This document shows, piece after piece, positions 1-9,730 of a stretch of 64,000 bases of DNA. The stretch lies in contig CP103034.1 of assembly GCA_024752435.1 (NCBI GenBank), positions 496,001-560,000 on the forward strand, written 5' to 3'. Position 1 is the first letter of the stretch, and the number at the start of each line of letters is the position of its first letter. The position numbers and the translations under genes are program-made. This DNA is from Allantophomopsis cytisporea. Taxonomy: Eukaryota; Ascomycota; Leotiomycetes; Phacidiales; Phacidiaceae. The notes beneath the pieces are model-generated. The model was not told where the DNA came from and did not search any database. It worked only from the letters and a program-made list of their open reading frames with translations.

Positions 1-360
1 CGCGGAAGAGGTCGTGGAGGCTTCAGAGGTGGCCGCGACCGTGATCCAGATGACTGGAAGAGACGCCGTGACGATGACCAGAGATCTGGTTTCAAGGGTG
101 GACGCGGTGGACGCGGCGGCCGTGGTGGCCGTGGCCGCGGACGTGGTGGCAACGACAGAGGGCCAAGAAACGATAGAAATCGTGAGCGTGATGAGGCGTA
201 AGTTCCCATTCCATTCCCAACCCATTTTAATATCTAACACAAATACAGCAGTGAAAACGGACAAGGGCAGAAGCGTTCCCGTGAAGATGATGGCGCTGCT
301 GAGCAGGCTCCAGCCAAGAAGGTTGATACCAAGGAAGCTCCAGCGGCTGAAACTTCCTAA
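1..360 (+). CDS. RGG-box RNA-binding protein, C-terminal part (5' end outside window)
   Basis: Only the last two exons are inside the window: from base 1 to 197 and 249 to 360, joined across a 51-nt intron (GTAAGT donor, ACAG acceptor). The visible part is about 102 residues. It starts in an Arg/Gly tract with many RGG/RGRG units mixed with Asp/Arg-rich stretches, and ends in a charged Lys/Arg/Glu tail followed by an Ala/Glu-rich tail ending AAETS. RGG boxes bind RNA and are usually arginine-methylated, which suggests a nuclear or nucleolar RNA-binding protein. The catalytic or folded domains lie upstream of base 1, so the family cannot be fixed; an La-type (Lhp1-like) protein is one possibility by the composition of its tail, but this is a guess. 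Confidence 0.75.
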
Positions 361-926
361 GTTCTCCCATTTTCATGAATATGCTATTCATTATTTTCAT
401 AGAGTGATCCGGCTTTGAGTTTTAGGCTGTATATCCTTGGTGTTATGGTTTTCGGGACAACTGCATAGGGAGCTTTCACGATTTTTTCGTGGCGTAGGAC
501 CATACTTTTTCAGACTATAAGAGTTTAGACGACTACTAATCGTCGTTTCGCAATGGAAGGTTATTGAAAGTTTGGGCCATGTCTGATACAAACACTAGTT
601 CGAATCTCACAGAGCGACTGGCAGTGGAGTATAATACAAAAGTCTTTTTTTTTCCCCACAATCACTTGAGCATATACATATGCTGAATGACTTGAACATA
701 TATGCAAAGTTGAGGAGCGTACCACAGATTCTACACTGAATTCGATCTGGTGTTCGATTCATACTTGTTCCCCCATCCTCAACTGCCCGGTGTATGCAAG
801 CAACGTCAGAAATATAACCATATCCACATTCAATAATATACAGGCCATGAGCTACTCCACTCGGACCATCCTATCTAATCATCCCTTTCTCTTACACCAA
901 GACATGCCCATCATGCTTTTATTTTA
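361..926. other. Convergent 3'-3' spacer, no gene seen
   Basis: This interval lies between the 3' end of the RGG-box gene and the 3' end of the mL44 gene on the other strand. It holds a T9 run at 645-653 and otherwise AT-rich 3'-UTR-like sequence. No tRNA, repeat or coding segment could be supported; a partial B-box-like string near 598 has no matching stems. Confidence 0.6.
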
Positions 927-2105
927 TCAAACCACTTCACCCATATCGATGTGTACAGGCTCCCACGCGGGTGCCATTTTGTCGAGCTCCACATCACTTG
1001 GAACACGGGCATCTGGTCCCGGACTGTAGAGATACCAACTCTTCAATGCATTGACAGCAGCTCTTACTTTCGCCTCTTGCAAGCTCGATCCAGCACCCTC
1101 CCCTAGCAAATCAGATCCGCTGAAAACACCAACCACAAACACTGGATGTCTAGACAATCTTCCAGTCTCGGAAAGGAGTCGCGCAACGGGGAATTCGAAG
1201 TCTTCGCGGGCACATAATCGGGCAAGGTCGCGAGTGGGCGTAGGGAATTTGAAAAGAGTAGGTAGAGCAAGGTGGCGGGACATGATATGTTGCTTCACAA
1301 AAGACTTTGCAGCCTGTCTTCCTGCGTGCAGATATACAGATCCTACCGCAGCCTTAACGAAGGTCGCATATGCATCCTCTGAGGTCTTCTCCATAACCTG
1401 CTCCAGCTCCTCCGCTATCTCCTCGGGGGTTTTTATCGTGTCTCCAAACTCGTTATCGTAGACCACTCTGCTGCTAACTCCTCTTCTGTAGTGGGGAAGA
1501 TCATTTCTCAGTCCCTTTGGTGCACTTGGCTCGAAACCTGGCTTTGCGGCTCGGAATTGAAGAAGACCTGGATCGACTTCACCACCTGGGGCCGCAGCCT
1601 TCTCCACACCCCATTCCTGGGCAATCTTGTAGAGCGTTTTTGGTCCACAGTAGGCGTACATAGCAGCGAAATGTACGGACATTGGTAGACGCGGGTATTG
1701 ACACACGAGGCATTCCGACACATGGTAACCGATGAGGTCTGATCCTACTTGAGCCAGGCTTTCGTTATTGAATTTAGGCTCCTTGTCTGCCGAGCTGTCG
1801 ACAAGTGTCCTGGCTAGGGTTTGAAGAGGAAGTTTCTTAGGAAGGGCGAGTCTCGCATGTAGTGCGGCGAGTTTTGCTGAGTGAAGCGCTGCTTCGGGCG
1901 GTGGTGATGGGAGGGCATTGGGGAGCGTCGATGATTCTGGGAATGACTCCACGTCTTCGTAAGGGGTATTGAGGTCTGCAGCAGTAGATCGAGCTCGTGA
2001 GCCGGCAATGCTATTCGATTGTGCGATATGTTGCTGTATGCAACATGGTCTCGTCCGTATGGAAAGCGCCTGCCCCCCCCATCTTTGCAACCGTACTCTT
2101 TTCAT
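927..2105 (-). CDS. mrpl3: Mitochondrial large-subunit ribosomal protein mL44 (54S L3, MRPL3)
   Basis: Single-exon gene of 392 residues; the start at 2105 is the first Met of an open frame with a basic, mitochondrial-presequence-like N terminus (KRVRLQRWGG). mL44 proteins combine an RNase III-like fold with a C-terminal double-stranded-RNA-binding domain and sit in the large subunit of the mitochondrial ribosome as structural components. Here the RNase III-like region covers roughly residues 85-250, with conserved-looking segments such as GSDLIGYHVSE and a region of MSVHFAAMYAYCGPK. The dsRBD-like part (SRHLALPTLFKFPTPTR through LLGEGAGSSLQEAKVRA) is at about 280-365. The length suits the fungal family. 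The product would be imported into mitochondria. The downstream neighbour is convergent; the upstream neighbour (2373) is divergent, sharing a promoter region of under 270 bp. Confidence 0.85.
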   Translation of the reverse strand: MKRVRLQRWGGQALSIRTRPCCIQQHIAQSNSIAGSRARSTAADLNTPYEDVESFPESSTLPNALPSPPPEAALHSAKLAALHARLALPKKLPLQTLARTLVDSSADKEPKFNNESLAQVGSDLIGYHVSECLVCQYPRLPMSVHFAAMYAYCGPKTLYKIAQEWGVEKAAAPGGEVDPGLLQFRAAKPGFEPSAPKGLRNDLPHYRRGVSSRVVYDNEFGDTIKTPEEIAEELEQVMEKTSEDAYATFVKAAVGSVYLHAGRQAAKSFVKQHIMSRHLALPTLFKFPTPTRDLARLCAREDFEFPVARLLSETGRLSRHPVFVVGVFSGSDLLGEGAGSSLQEAKVRAAVNALKSWYLYSPGPDARVPSDVELDKMAPAWEPVHIDMGEVV

Positions 2106-2372
2106 CCTCCTCTATTTGGCCGGTGCCGGTCAATTTTGACAATCGATTCGACAATTGGCGTTGTGGGCGTTGAATATAGATATGTTGCGCTTCAACTCCC
2201 AAAATTTATCCAGAGCTTTGAACGAGTCTCGTGCGATGATTATTTGAATATTGTGTAGCCTAAGGCACTAAGTCTTGATGACCACAAGCGAAAGGGACTC
2301 GCCGAGCCTGAGAGCTTGACGTCGCGGGATTCCTATCCAAACTACCAAACCACATATCTCGAATTAACCAAG

Positions 2373-2797
2373 ATGGTGAGGTCCCACGTTGGAAGATTGA
2401 TACAATAAGCAATGCTAACAATTATCAGGGTGGCGGCGGCAAGATCCCGTGAGTCAATCGCTATTCGACTACGCCCACTTCCTCAACATAGTCTAACTTG
2501 ACGACAGATACCCCAAGCACGTCTGGTCACCAGCTGGTGGCTGGTACTCCCAACCCAAGAACTGGAAGGCAAACACAGCTTTCTTCGGTGCCGCCGTTGT
2601 TGGCATTACTGCCTTGATGTGGAGCGTCAGCGCCGACCGCGAGTTCAGACACAAGTTCCCAGAGGAGGGACGCTTCTTCCCAAGTCGATAGTATGTTCAC
2701 GATGATCTCGGGAATTAATAGGAAACCTAGACTAACAGTTCGCAGCTGGAGCAGACAGATTAAGGAACATGAGCGGGAGGTGAAGGGTGGATCATAG
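2373..2797 (+). CDS. Small single-span mitochondrial protein, probable fungal complex I accessory subunit
   Basis: Four exons: 2373-2375 (the ATG only), 2429-2448, 2508-2690 and 2746-2797, giving 85 residues. The first intron starts directly after the ATG (ATG|GTGAGG) and has a GCTAACA branch point; the second exon is only 20 nt. The protein begins MGGGGKIPYPKHVWSPAGG and has one hydrophobic segment (about residues 31-47, FFGAAVVGITALMW) followed by a charged tail with FPSRYWSRQIKEHE. The frame closes cleanly across all three junctions. I associate this pattern with small accessory subunits of respiratory complex I (NADH:ubiquinone oxidoreductase) in filamentous fungi, but I cannot name the subunit with certainty. 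It is divergently arranged with mL44, another mitochondrial gene. Confidence 0.72.
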
Positions 2798-2962
2798 ACA
2801 ATCAGTTGGAATGCAAACAAGTGTATATAACGGTCCGAAACATGGAATCTTCGTACTCTGAAGTGTTTAACGTCTGACCAAAATTGTTGAATATTGACAC
2901 AACCTAATCTACAGCAAACTATGCTACATATGTAATCAAATGGTTCTCTAATGGAACGATTT

Positions 2963-4795
2963 CTAACCGGCATGCTCGACAATCTCGGTCTTAACCTTGC
3001 CATCAAGACCAATATATGTACGCATCTGCTCAGGCAGTGGCACCTCCTTGTAATCCTCATCTTCGCCGTCAATGATGTTCAAGTTGATACCTGAGCTCTT
3101 ACTAGAGAAGACTTCAGTTCCTGTGCTCTCTTTTGAAAGATACACTTGTGCGCCATCTACTTGATCCATCAGGATAGTTGGGAGGACACCAAGCACTTGA
3201 AGCGCAAAATTTGATGACTTGATAACATCCACGGATGATACGAGTGACTCGACAATCAAGGACAGACGTGGAGAGTTGTCGATAGAAATGGCATTGGCTT
3301 TGCCCTTAATCATGATAGTCGTCTTCGAGCATCTACTAATCAATATCGATTGGGAGATGGATGCTTCGATCTCAATTGGTGCAGACTCGTTCTCATAGTT
3401 TTCCTAGAAAGATTAGCAAGTAACGTATGTGTCAGAATTCAAGATTACTCACAATGATCCACTTGTTGCCATCCAACTCCTTACGAGGTGGTTTCTTAGT
3501 ACGCATACTTTCTGGCTTTGGCTTCTTTCCTGGTGCCGGGCTCTTGCCTCTCAGAGATGGTTCACTAGACATGCTATCTGTGCGCTGCGGTACTGTAGCT
3601 CCTGCGCGTAGTGATGGGTTCTTGTGTGTCATCTCGTTGGGATTGACTTTGCGAAGACCCTTTGTAACAGCCTCTCCCTTGTTTAGTTCATTGAAAACCG
3701 CGCCAAGTCCTCCTTGATCAGCAGCAGGTGCAGCTACTTCCTTGATATCAAAGACAGGTGGTGGTCCAGGTGGAGGGGGTGGTGGTGGGGGTGGACCACC
3801 AGCACTTGGAGCTGGAGCAGGGGCCGCAGGTGCAGCTGCTGATGAGATTTGCTTCAAGGCTTCAGATGGCTCAACGCCCTTAGGATTCCAAGGAATGCCG
3901 GAAGAGAAGTTGTTCTTGACGTATTCGCTGAGATCCTTGAAGATTTGATAGTATGCTTGCATCCATTCAACCTGTTTTGGATCTTTCTCTTTATACTCCT
4001 TCAACACTCTGTTTCCCCAGTACTGCGCAGAGCCCAAAGACTCATCAACATGCTTGCTTGGTTTGAAGTCTGTTGTTACCCATGCCAGCATTCCGATACT
4101 CTCAGACACGGCACTGAGCTGGTTGAATTCAGGGGAACCGCGGTTAGCATCTCTGATGTCGCTCACAGCCATGATCTGTTCTTGCAGTGGCTTGAGAAGA
4201 TCCATATATGTAGAAGAGCTGACATCTGGTTTCTTGGACTTGGTGGTAATGAGAAGGAAAGTTCGCTGGCCAACAAAGGCTTTGAGTACTGATGCTGCCT
4301 GTAAGACTATCAGCATTTATCCAGCACAGGCCTATTGTAAGAACAAAACCAACCTGCTTCGATAGCGGACCTCCAATCTTGTCACTCAAAGACACAAACT
4401 TCTTGACACTCGTGTTTATGAAGTCGTCAAACTCTTCAATTGACTCTGGCACTGGCTCTTGTGTTGGCGCGGCAGGGGCTGCGGGAGCTGCAGGTGGTGC
4501 AGGTGCAGCTGGTGGGGGTGGAGCTGATGCTGGAGCTCCATGTGGGACAGGAGATGATGTTGTCACGGAAGAGCCACGGTTTTGAGAACCGAAATCGACA
4601 GTGGATGTAGCCATATCCTCAAGGCGGGAGGTAGCAGCCTCCAGCCTATGAGACATTAATTAGTATGATGTACGCATTGGATTCCATGTTCGCTGATTTT
4701 TGGAAAGTGAAGCTATTGAAACACCCCATATATCGAAGAGGATCAACACACCTCTTGATTAGGGTCGTCAGATTATGCATGTTGCTGCTTGCCAT
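2963..4795 (-). CDS. Adenylyl cyclase-associated protein (CAP/Srv2)
   Basis: Four exons on the minus strand: 4752-4795, 4354-4645, 3453-4298 and 2963-3403, giving 540 residues. CAP binds actin monomers, recycles ADP-actin with cofilin and, in yeast, links adenylyl cyclase to Ras. The N terminus (LIKRLEAATSRLEDMA) is the typical oligomerising, cyclase-binding segment, followed by a Pro/Ala linker at about 35-80. The helical-folded domain at about 85-260 contains FVSLSDKIGGPLSKQ and SAQYWGNRVLKEYKEKDPKQ. A polyproline stretch (GGPPPPPPPPPGPPP) lies near 276-290, a WH2-like basic region follows, and the C-terminal beta-helix CARP domain starts near 388 (NKWIIENYE...; TTIMIKGKANAISID). All domains are present and the length is normal. 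The start at 4795 gives the conserved N-terminal motif. It is divergent from the Mak32-like gene at 5158. Confidence 0.95.
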
Positions 4796-5157
4796 CTTGA
4801 CGGTTGGTGATGTGACAGCTGAGGATAGGTTGGATGAAAGATAGAAAGAGGTGCGGTATGTGCGAAGTAGGGACGATTCAATCGAAAATCAGTCGCTGAA
4901 AGTCGCAATGTTCCAGGTATTTCGTCCCTTGAAAATAGAGGAGTATATCACAAAAACGACGTCGTTGAGGGTTGAAGGAGTGCTTTACTTGTCATTAGGC
5001 ATACGCATAAGATGATGCTCGGAGCTTATCCCTGAAGCAACCATTTATGCCTGAGGATACTTTCTGTCACCTTAGGCACGGCTTGCCTCGAACACAACAT
5101 ACGCCGTCTTACATTGTCTCATATCTGATCACAGAACTTGGTGTTGGGAAGTCCGGT
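4796..5157. other. Divergent promoter between CAP and Mak32-like genes
   Basis: About 360 bp separate the two start codons. The stretch holds CT/GA-rich and mixed sequence but no recognisable TATA box, repeat or RNA gene. An open frame running from 5047 into the Mak32-like start is in frame with that gene and could extend its N terminus, though its residues look unconserved. Confidence 0.5.
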
Positions 5158-6748
5158 ATGGCCATGGCAGACTTAAAGATCGAGACCCAAGAGGTCGAGT
5201 TTTGCACGTTGGGAATGTTCATTATTGGTAAGTAAATTCCATAGTCTTACTACAGAGTACATGGCTTTCACTCCATTCTTTCACGTGCCTGTCGTGGATG
5301 CCAATTCACAGTTCTCCTGATACCAGCATACTCGTGTTGTTTTGTCATAACAGTCAAGCAACTCAGCTCTATGTCATTCTGTCTGAAATCACTCGTGTTC
5401 TTGGCCTCCAATTCACATTTACTATCAAAGGTGGGGTTGGCCATAGTATGGCACGATCTCAAGAGTAACGAGGGGCTTGATGTCTTGAAGGCCTATTCCT
5501 CCTTATAGGTCTGCATATTTTACCAAAAATTGCTTTCAAATAGCATTATGTCTGATCAGCATTCAATATTGAAGAAAGGATCCGTCAGACATAGTGTGTG
5601 GAACCTCTTTTTCTGACTATCGATCTTGTATTACAGATGAGATTCACTTTCTCCCACCAACTCCGTCAGTCTTCGACATACTTGGTGGCGCAGGTACATA
5701 TTCAGCTATTGGAGCCCGACTCTTTGCTCCAGGGCCAAAAGAATCCAAGAAGATAGGCTGGATCGTAGACTGCGGCTCAGATTTTCCCCCTCCCCTCCGA
5801 TCTCTCATCGACTCCTGGGAGACGTCATGCTTTCTTCGCGAGACTCCCGAACGCCTAACCACGCGTGGATGGAACGGCTATGATGAAGCTCAGCGCCGTG
5901 CCTTCAAGTATACAACTCCGAAAATGCGCCTGGATGAGACAGCATTGAACCAAGAGCTCCTCTTCGCCAAGTCATTCCATCTGATCTGCTCACCCACTCG
6001 CTGCCAGGATCTGGTCAAAAACATTCTTCGTCGCCGTAGGGAAATCGATCCTTCTGTTCCTAAGCCTCTTTTCATCTGGGAGCCTGTCCCTGACCTCTGC
6101 ACTCCTTCTGAGCTGCTCAATACTACAAACACGTTGCCTCTAATTGACATTTGCAGTCCCAATCACACTGAGCTTGGCGCTCTCATGGGCGGAACCGGTC
6201 TTACAGATGATGGAGAAGTAGACAAGAACTTTGTGGAGGAGGCTTGTGAACAGCTTCTTGCCTCCATGGCTCTTGTTTCGTTCGCTCTTGTTGTTCGTTG
6301 CAGTAAAGAAGGTTGTTATATTGCTCAAAACGGCGGCAAAGTCAAGAAACGCAAGACTCGCCGTAGTGCCAAGAACGGCGCTCATGGTCTCGATGCTGAC
6401 ACCGACATGATGGCATTGTTTGCGGCTAAGTTTGGAGTCCAGGAAGAAGAGGAGGAACCCAGAGTGGTTGAAAGTGTTGAGAGGTGGATCCCAGCCTATC
6501 ATACAGATTCCACCAAAGTCGTCGATCCAACAGGCGGTGGAAATGGATTCTTGGGAGGTCTTGCGGTTGCACTGGCTAGGGGCAAGACCTTAGAGGAGGC
6601 TGCTATCTGGGGAAGTGTAAGCGCAAGCTTCACTATCGAGCAGATTGGTATGCCTATCCTAGGAAAGGATGAGAACGATCAGGAGACCTGGAATGGGGTT
6701 CGAGTTGAAGATCGATTGAAAGAACTCGAGGAGAGGATCAAGGCCTGA
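5158..6748 (+). CDS. Mak32-like pfkB-family carbohydrate-kinase-fold protein
   Basis: Two exons, 5158-5227 and 5637-6748, encode 393 residues; the intron is unusually long for this window (409 nt, GTAAGT donor, TTACAG acceptor). Met codons at 5158 and 5164 are both possible starts; the second has the better context. The protein begins with the strand FCTLGMFIIDEI, then the GGAGTYSAIGARLF segment of the ribokinase/pfkB fold, and ends with DPTGGGNGFLGGLAVALA at about residues 320-337. Classical pfkB kinases have GAGD there with a catalytic Asp; here the position is Asn (residue 326), as I recall for the Mak32 branch. Sugar or nucleoside kinase activity is therefore doubtful. Yeast MAK32 is known for its effect on maintenance of double-stranded RNA; a metabolic role is unknown. 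Convergent with MCM3. Confidence 0.85.
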
Positions 6749-7015
6749 TTCCTGCATGGCCAGACAAAAGTTAGGGCAAATATAGAGGCTCATCGGCGCT
6801 AGTATAGAGGTTTGTTTTTAGGCTCGGTCAAACAGTAACGAATTAACGTAAGACATGAGAACCCTTTTTTCCATTGGAAAACTGAAAATGTGTGATTTTA
6901 TATACCATAAACTTAGAACGTCATATCATGATAGCATTACAGAAGGACAACGACATCATGTCTGCCACAAACACCCAAACGCCCCTTCCAATCCTTCAAT
7001 AACTACCATGGGAAT

Positions 7016-9730
7016 CTAAATCTTGTACACAAGCTCTCCATCCGCAAACCTGTAACGAGTTAGTAAATAATCTCAAAAACTATAATGGAAAAATCTTACA
7101 TGATGTTGTTCGCCTCATCAAGCTTCTGCAATGCCAATACTGCTTCAGGCTTGCTGTAAGCACCTTCTCTGCTGCCAATCTTACCATTGACAGCGTCAAC
7201 CAGAGCATCAACATGCGCACTATCATCTGTGAACAAAGGCGTGTTCAAGAGCTGACCTAACGCAGTTTTGAAAGTGGCCAATCTTGCTGGTGTAATCTCG
7301 GCAATACTCATTGAAGCAGTGTTCTGTGCCAATTGGGAGTCTTCTTGCGAGTCTTCTTGCGTCGAGTGAACAGCTTGAGAAGCAGGCAAGGATGATGCGA
7401 ATGAAGTTTGGGATCGATCGCCATTGGTGCGGCTTGACCGCTGTGTGGTCGTTCTTGGGGATGCAGTGTAGACGTCTTCATCAGTATCGTCCCCGTTATC
7501 ACCGTTAGTGTGGTTGTTCCTTCTTGCAATACCTCTAGTTCTAGCTGTTCCTGAACGTCGAGAAGAGGGTGGTGGTGTATCATCGTCATCTGAGTCGCTG
7601 CTCTCATTACCCGAGGACTCATCCTCAAGTGGACGTGTCTTGCGACGCTTGCTCTTTTTCTCAACTTCAAGAACTTCCTTGAAAAGGGCGAATCGAAGAA
7701 CAGACTCTGCCGCAAGAGCATCTCGTTCTTCAATACGATTTGAAAGACGAGCTTTGGCGTGTGCAGTGGAAAGACGAATAAGAGTTTCTAATGTACGAAC
7801 AGTCATCGCATTGGTCTTCCTCTGGTTGCCTTCCATTTCATCATTTCGCAGGTTGACATAGACTTCGTTGATGCGTTTTGCAGCTGCCTCAGTGAGGACC
7901 GGCTTAACTCTGGATTTCGCATATTGAATATACTTCTTGATGAAAGGAATACTCAAAACCTCGACCTTGCGTGCTGAACCTCTGCCAGTTGTAACGGTTA
8001 CACCTGCATGCAACATAACATTGTACTTTTCATAGACATTTGTGGGTGTATTGGCTTCTTCCTCTTCTTGGATTCCTACACCCAGAGTCTGTTGTGATTG
8101 TTCCCGAACGGGGGCGCCCTCTTCGGTACCCGGTTGGCGGTAACGATGCATTCTAAGAACGTGTTCAGATATCTGACGATCCCTGAAGTCATCGATGTCG
8201 TCTGTAACAATGAAGAGTAAATCGAAACGGGAAAGAAGGGAATCGGGAAGCGCAATGTTCTTGTGAGGATCCTTGTGGGTATCATATTGTCCAAAAATTG
8301 GATTCGCAGCAGCAACAACACTGCATCGTGCGTTCAAGGACGTATGAATACCGGCTTTCGCAATGGTGACAGTTTGCTGTTCCATAACTTCATGAATTGC
8401 CACACGATCAATATCTGACATCTTGTCAAACTCATCGATACACACAACACCACGATCAGCAAGCACCATAGCACCAGCTTCCAACTTTCGTTCGCCAGTT
8501 TCCTTATCTTGAGTAACAGCAGCCGTCAAACCTACGCCGGATGATCCACGACCCGTTGTTGCGATGGCTAAAGGCGCAGTGTTGAGAACGAATCGTAGAA
8601 TCTGAGATTTGGCAGTGGATGGATCACCGACCATCAAGATGTTAATGTCTCCTCTCAAATGAGTGCCGTTCTCTAAGTTCTTCTCCATACCACCAAGCAA
8701 CATCAACAACACAGCTTTCTTGATATGATCGTGGCCGTAGATACTAGGTGCCAGAGATTGTGAAAGAAGCTCGAAAACATTCTTTTTCTTCGAAATTCGG
8801 TTGATGTTTCTGATATCGGTATCCGTGATCGTAGCTGCGGCTATTCCTCCTCCAGACTTTGACGAGAGTAAAACGACATTGTTACAGAGGACAACTGTCT
8901 TGAACGTGGCCGAGTTGTGGTTGGTGTTTCGGTTTCCTAAAGACTTGAAAATACCAACAAGTTGGATTCGGTCACCAGGCTTGACCCTGTCCACAAGATC
9001 GTCGTCCATAATAACATCGACACCCCGAGGCAGTTGTCCAGCAGGTGCTCGCTCCGGCATTTCTTGAATCGAAATCGTCTGATGATCTTGGTATGTGCTG
9101 TAACCATATTCGGTAATGAGTGGATTACCTTCATCGTCTTCAGTTGGATATACGCTCGAGGTAGTTACGCCGCTAGATGACATGGTCTGATCTTTGTACT
9201 CTCGAAAGTGGAACTTCTGCTTCTTGGGGTTGTAGTGCACACTTTTGACGATCTTTGGTCGGACGAGCGAGCATTTTGTAACGATTCCCTCAAGGGATAC
9301 CATGTGGTTGAGGTGAGCAGAAGATAGTGTGCGGGGACTGCAGGCATATTTTCCAAAGTTTCCAGAGTATGCGCAGTAGTATCTGACTCCATCTGCATTC
9401 TGTTGGGGGGTTGAATTTGGCAGAGCAGCAACAGTTTGTTTGAGCGCCTCATCGAAGGCCAGTGCAAAGTCGAATGGCTGCTGGAGGAGACCATCCGCAA
9501 GCTCTTGGTTATGTGATCGGATGTCATCAATGCTCACTACAAGTCTTCTCTGGAACTTCTGGAGCATCAAAATAATATTCGAACGATAGCCACGTTCTGG
9601 CTCATTTTCTTTTTTGTCAGTATATTTAACAGTCGAATGAAGACGGGGAATGTTTACCTGGATCCAGGAACTCTCCACAAAGTCGGATACGGCTTTGAAC
9701 AGCGTCATCTCTCAATTGTATGGCGTCCAT
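7016..9730 (-). CDS. mcm3: DNA replication licensing factor MCM3
   Basis: Three exons: 9658-9730, 7100-9608 and 7016-7049, giving 871 residues. MCM3 is a subunit of the MCM2-7 replicative helicase, loaded at origins in G1. The first exon (MDAIQLRDDAVQSRIRLCGE) joins through a short intron to the N-terminal domain. The zinc/OB region contains LEGIVTKCSLVRPKIVKSVHY, which is MCM3-like. Walker A (GDPSTAKS) lies near 351-358, Walker B (CIDEFDKM) near 412-419 and the arginine-finger motif SRFD near 480. A long acidic/Ser-rich linker with RRGTARTRG-type basic patches follows (about 680-790). The large open frame ends in a TAA overlapping a GTAAGA donor; splicing to the last 34-nt exon replaces it by FADGELVYKI, which matches the winged-helix end of MCM3, so I prefer the spliced form. 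Confidence 0.95.

Noticed and set aside
590..625. TTCGAATC string resembling a tRNA B box
   Set aside because: No matching T stem, anticodon stem or acceptor stem could be drawn around it.
7050..7099. Stop codon at the end of the large MCM3 exon
   Set aside because: The TAA overlaps a GTAAGA donor; splicing to the 34-nt exon at 7016-7049 gives the family-typical end FADGELVYKI.
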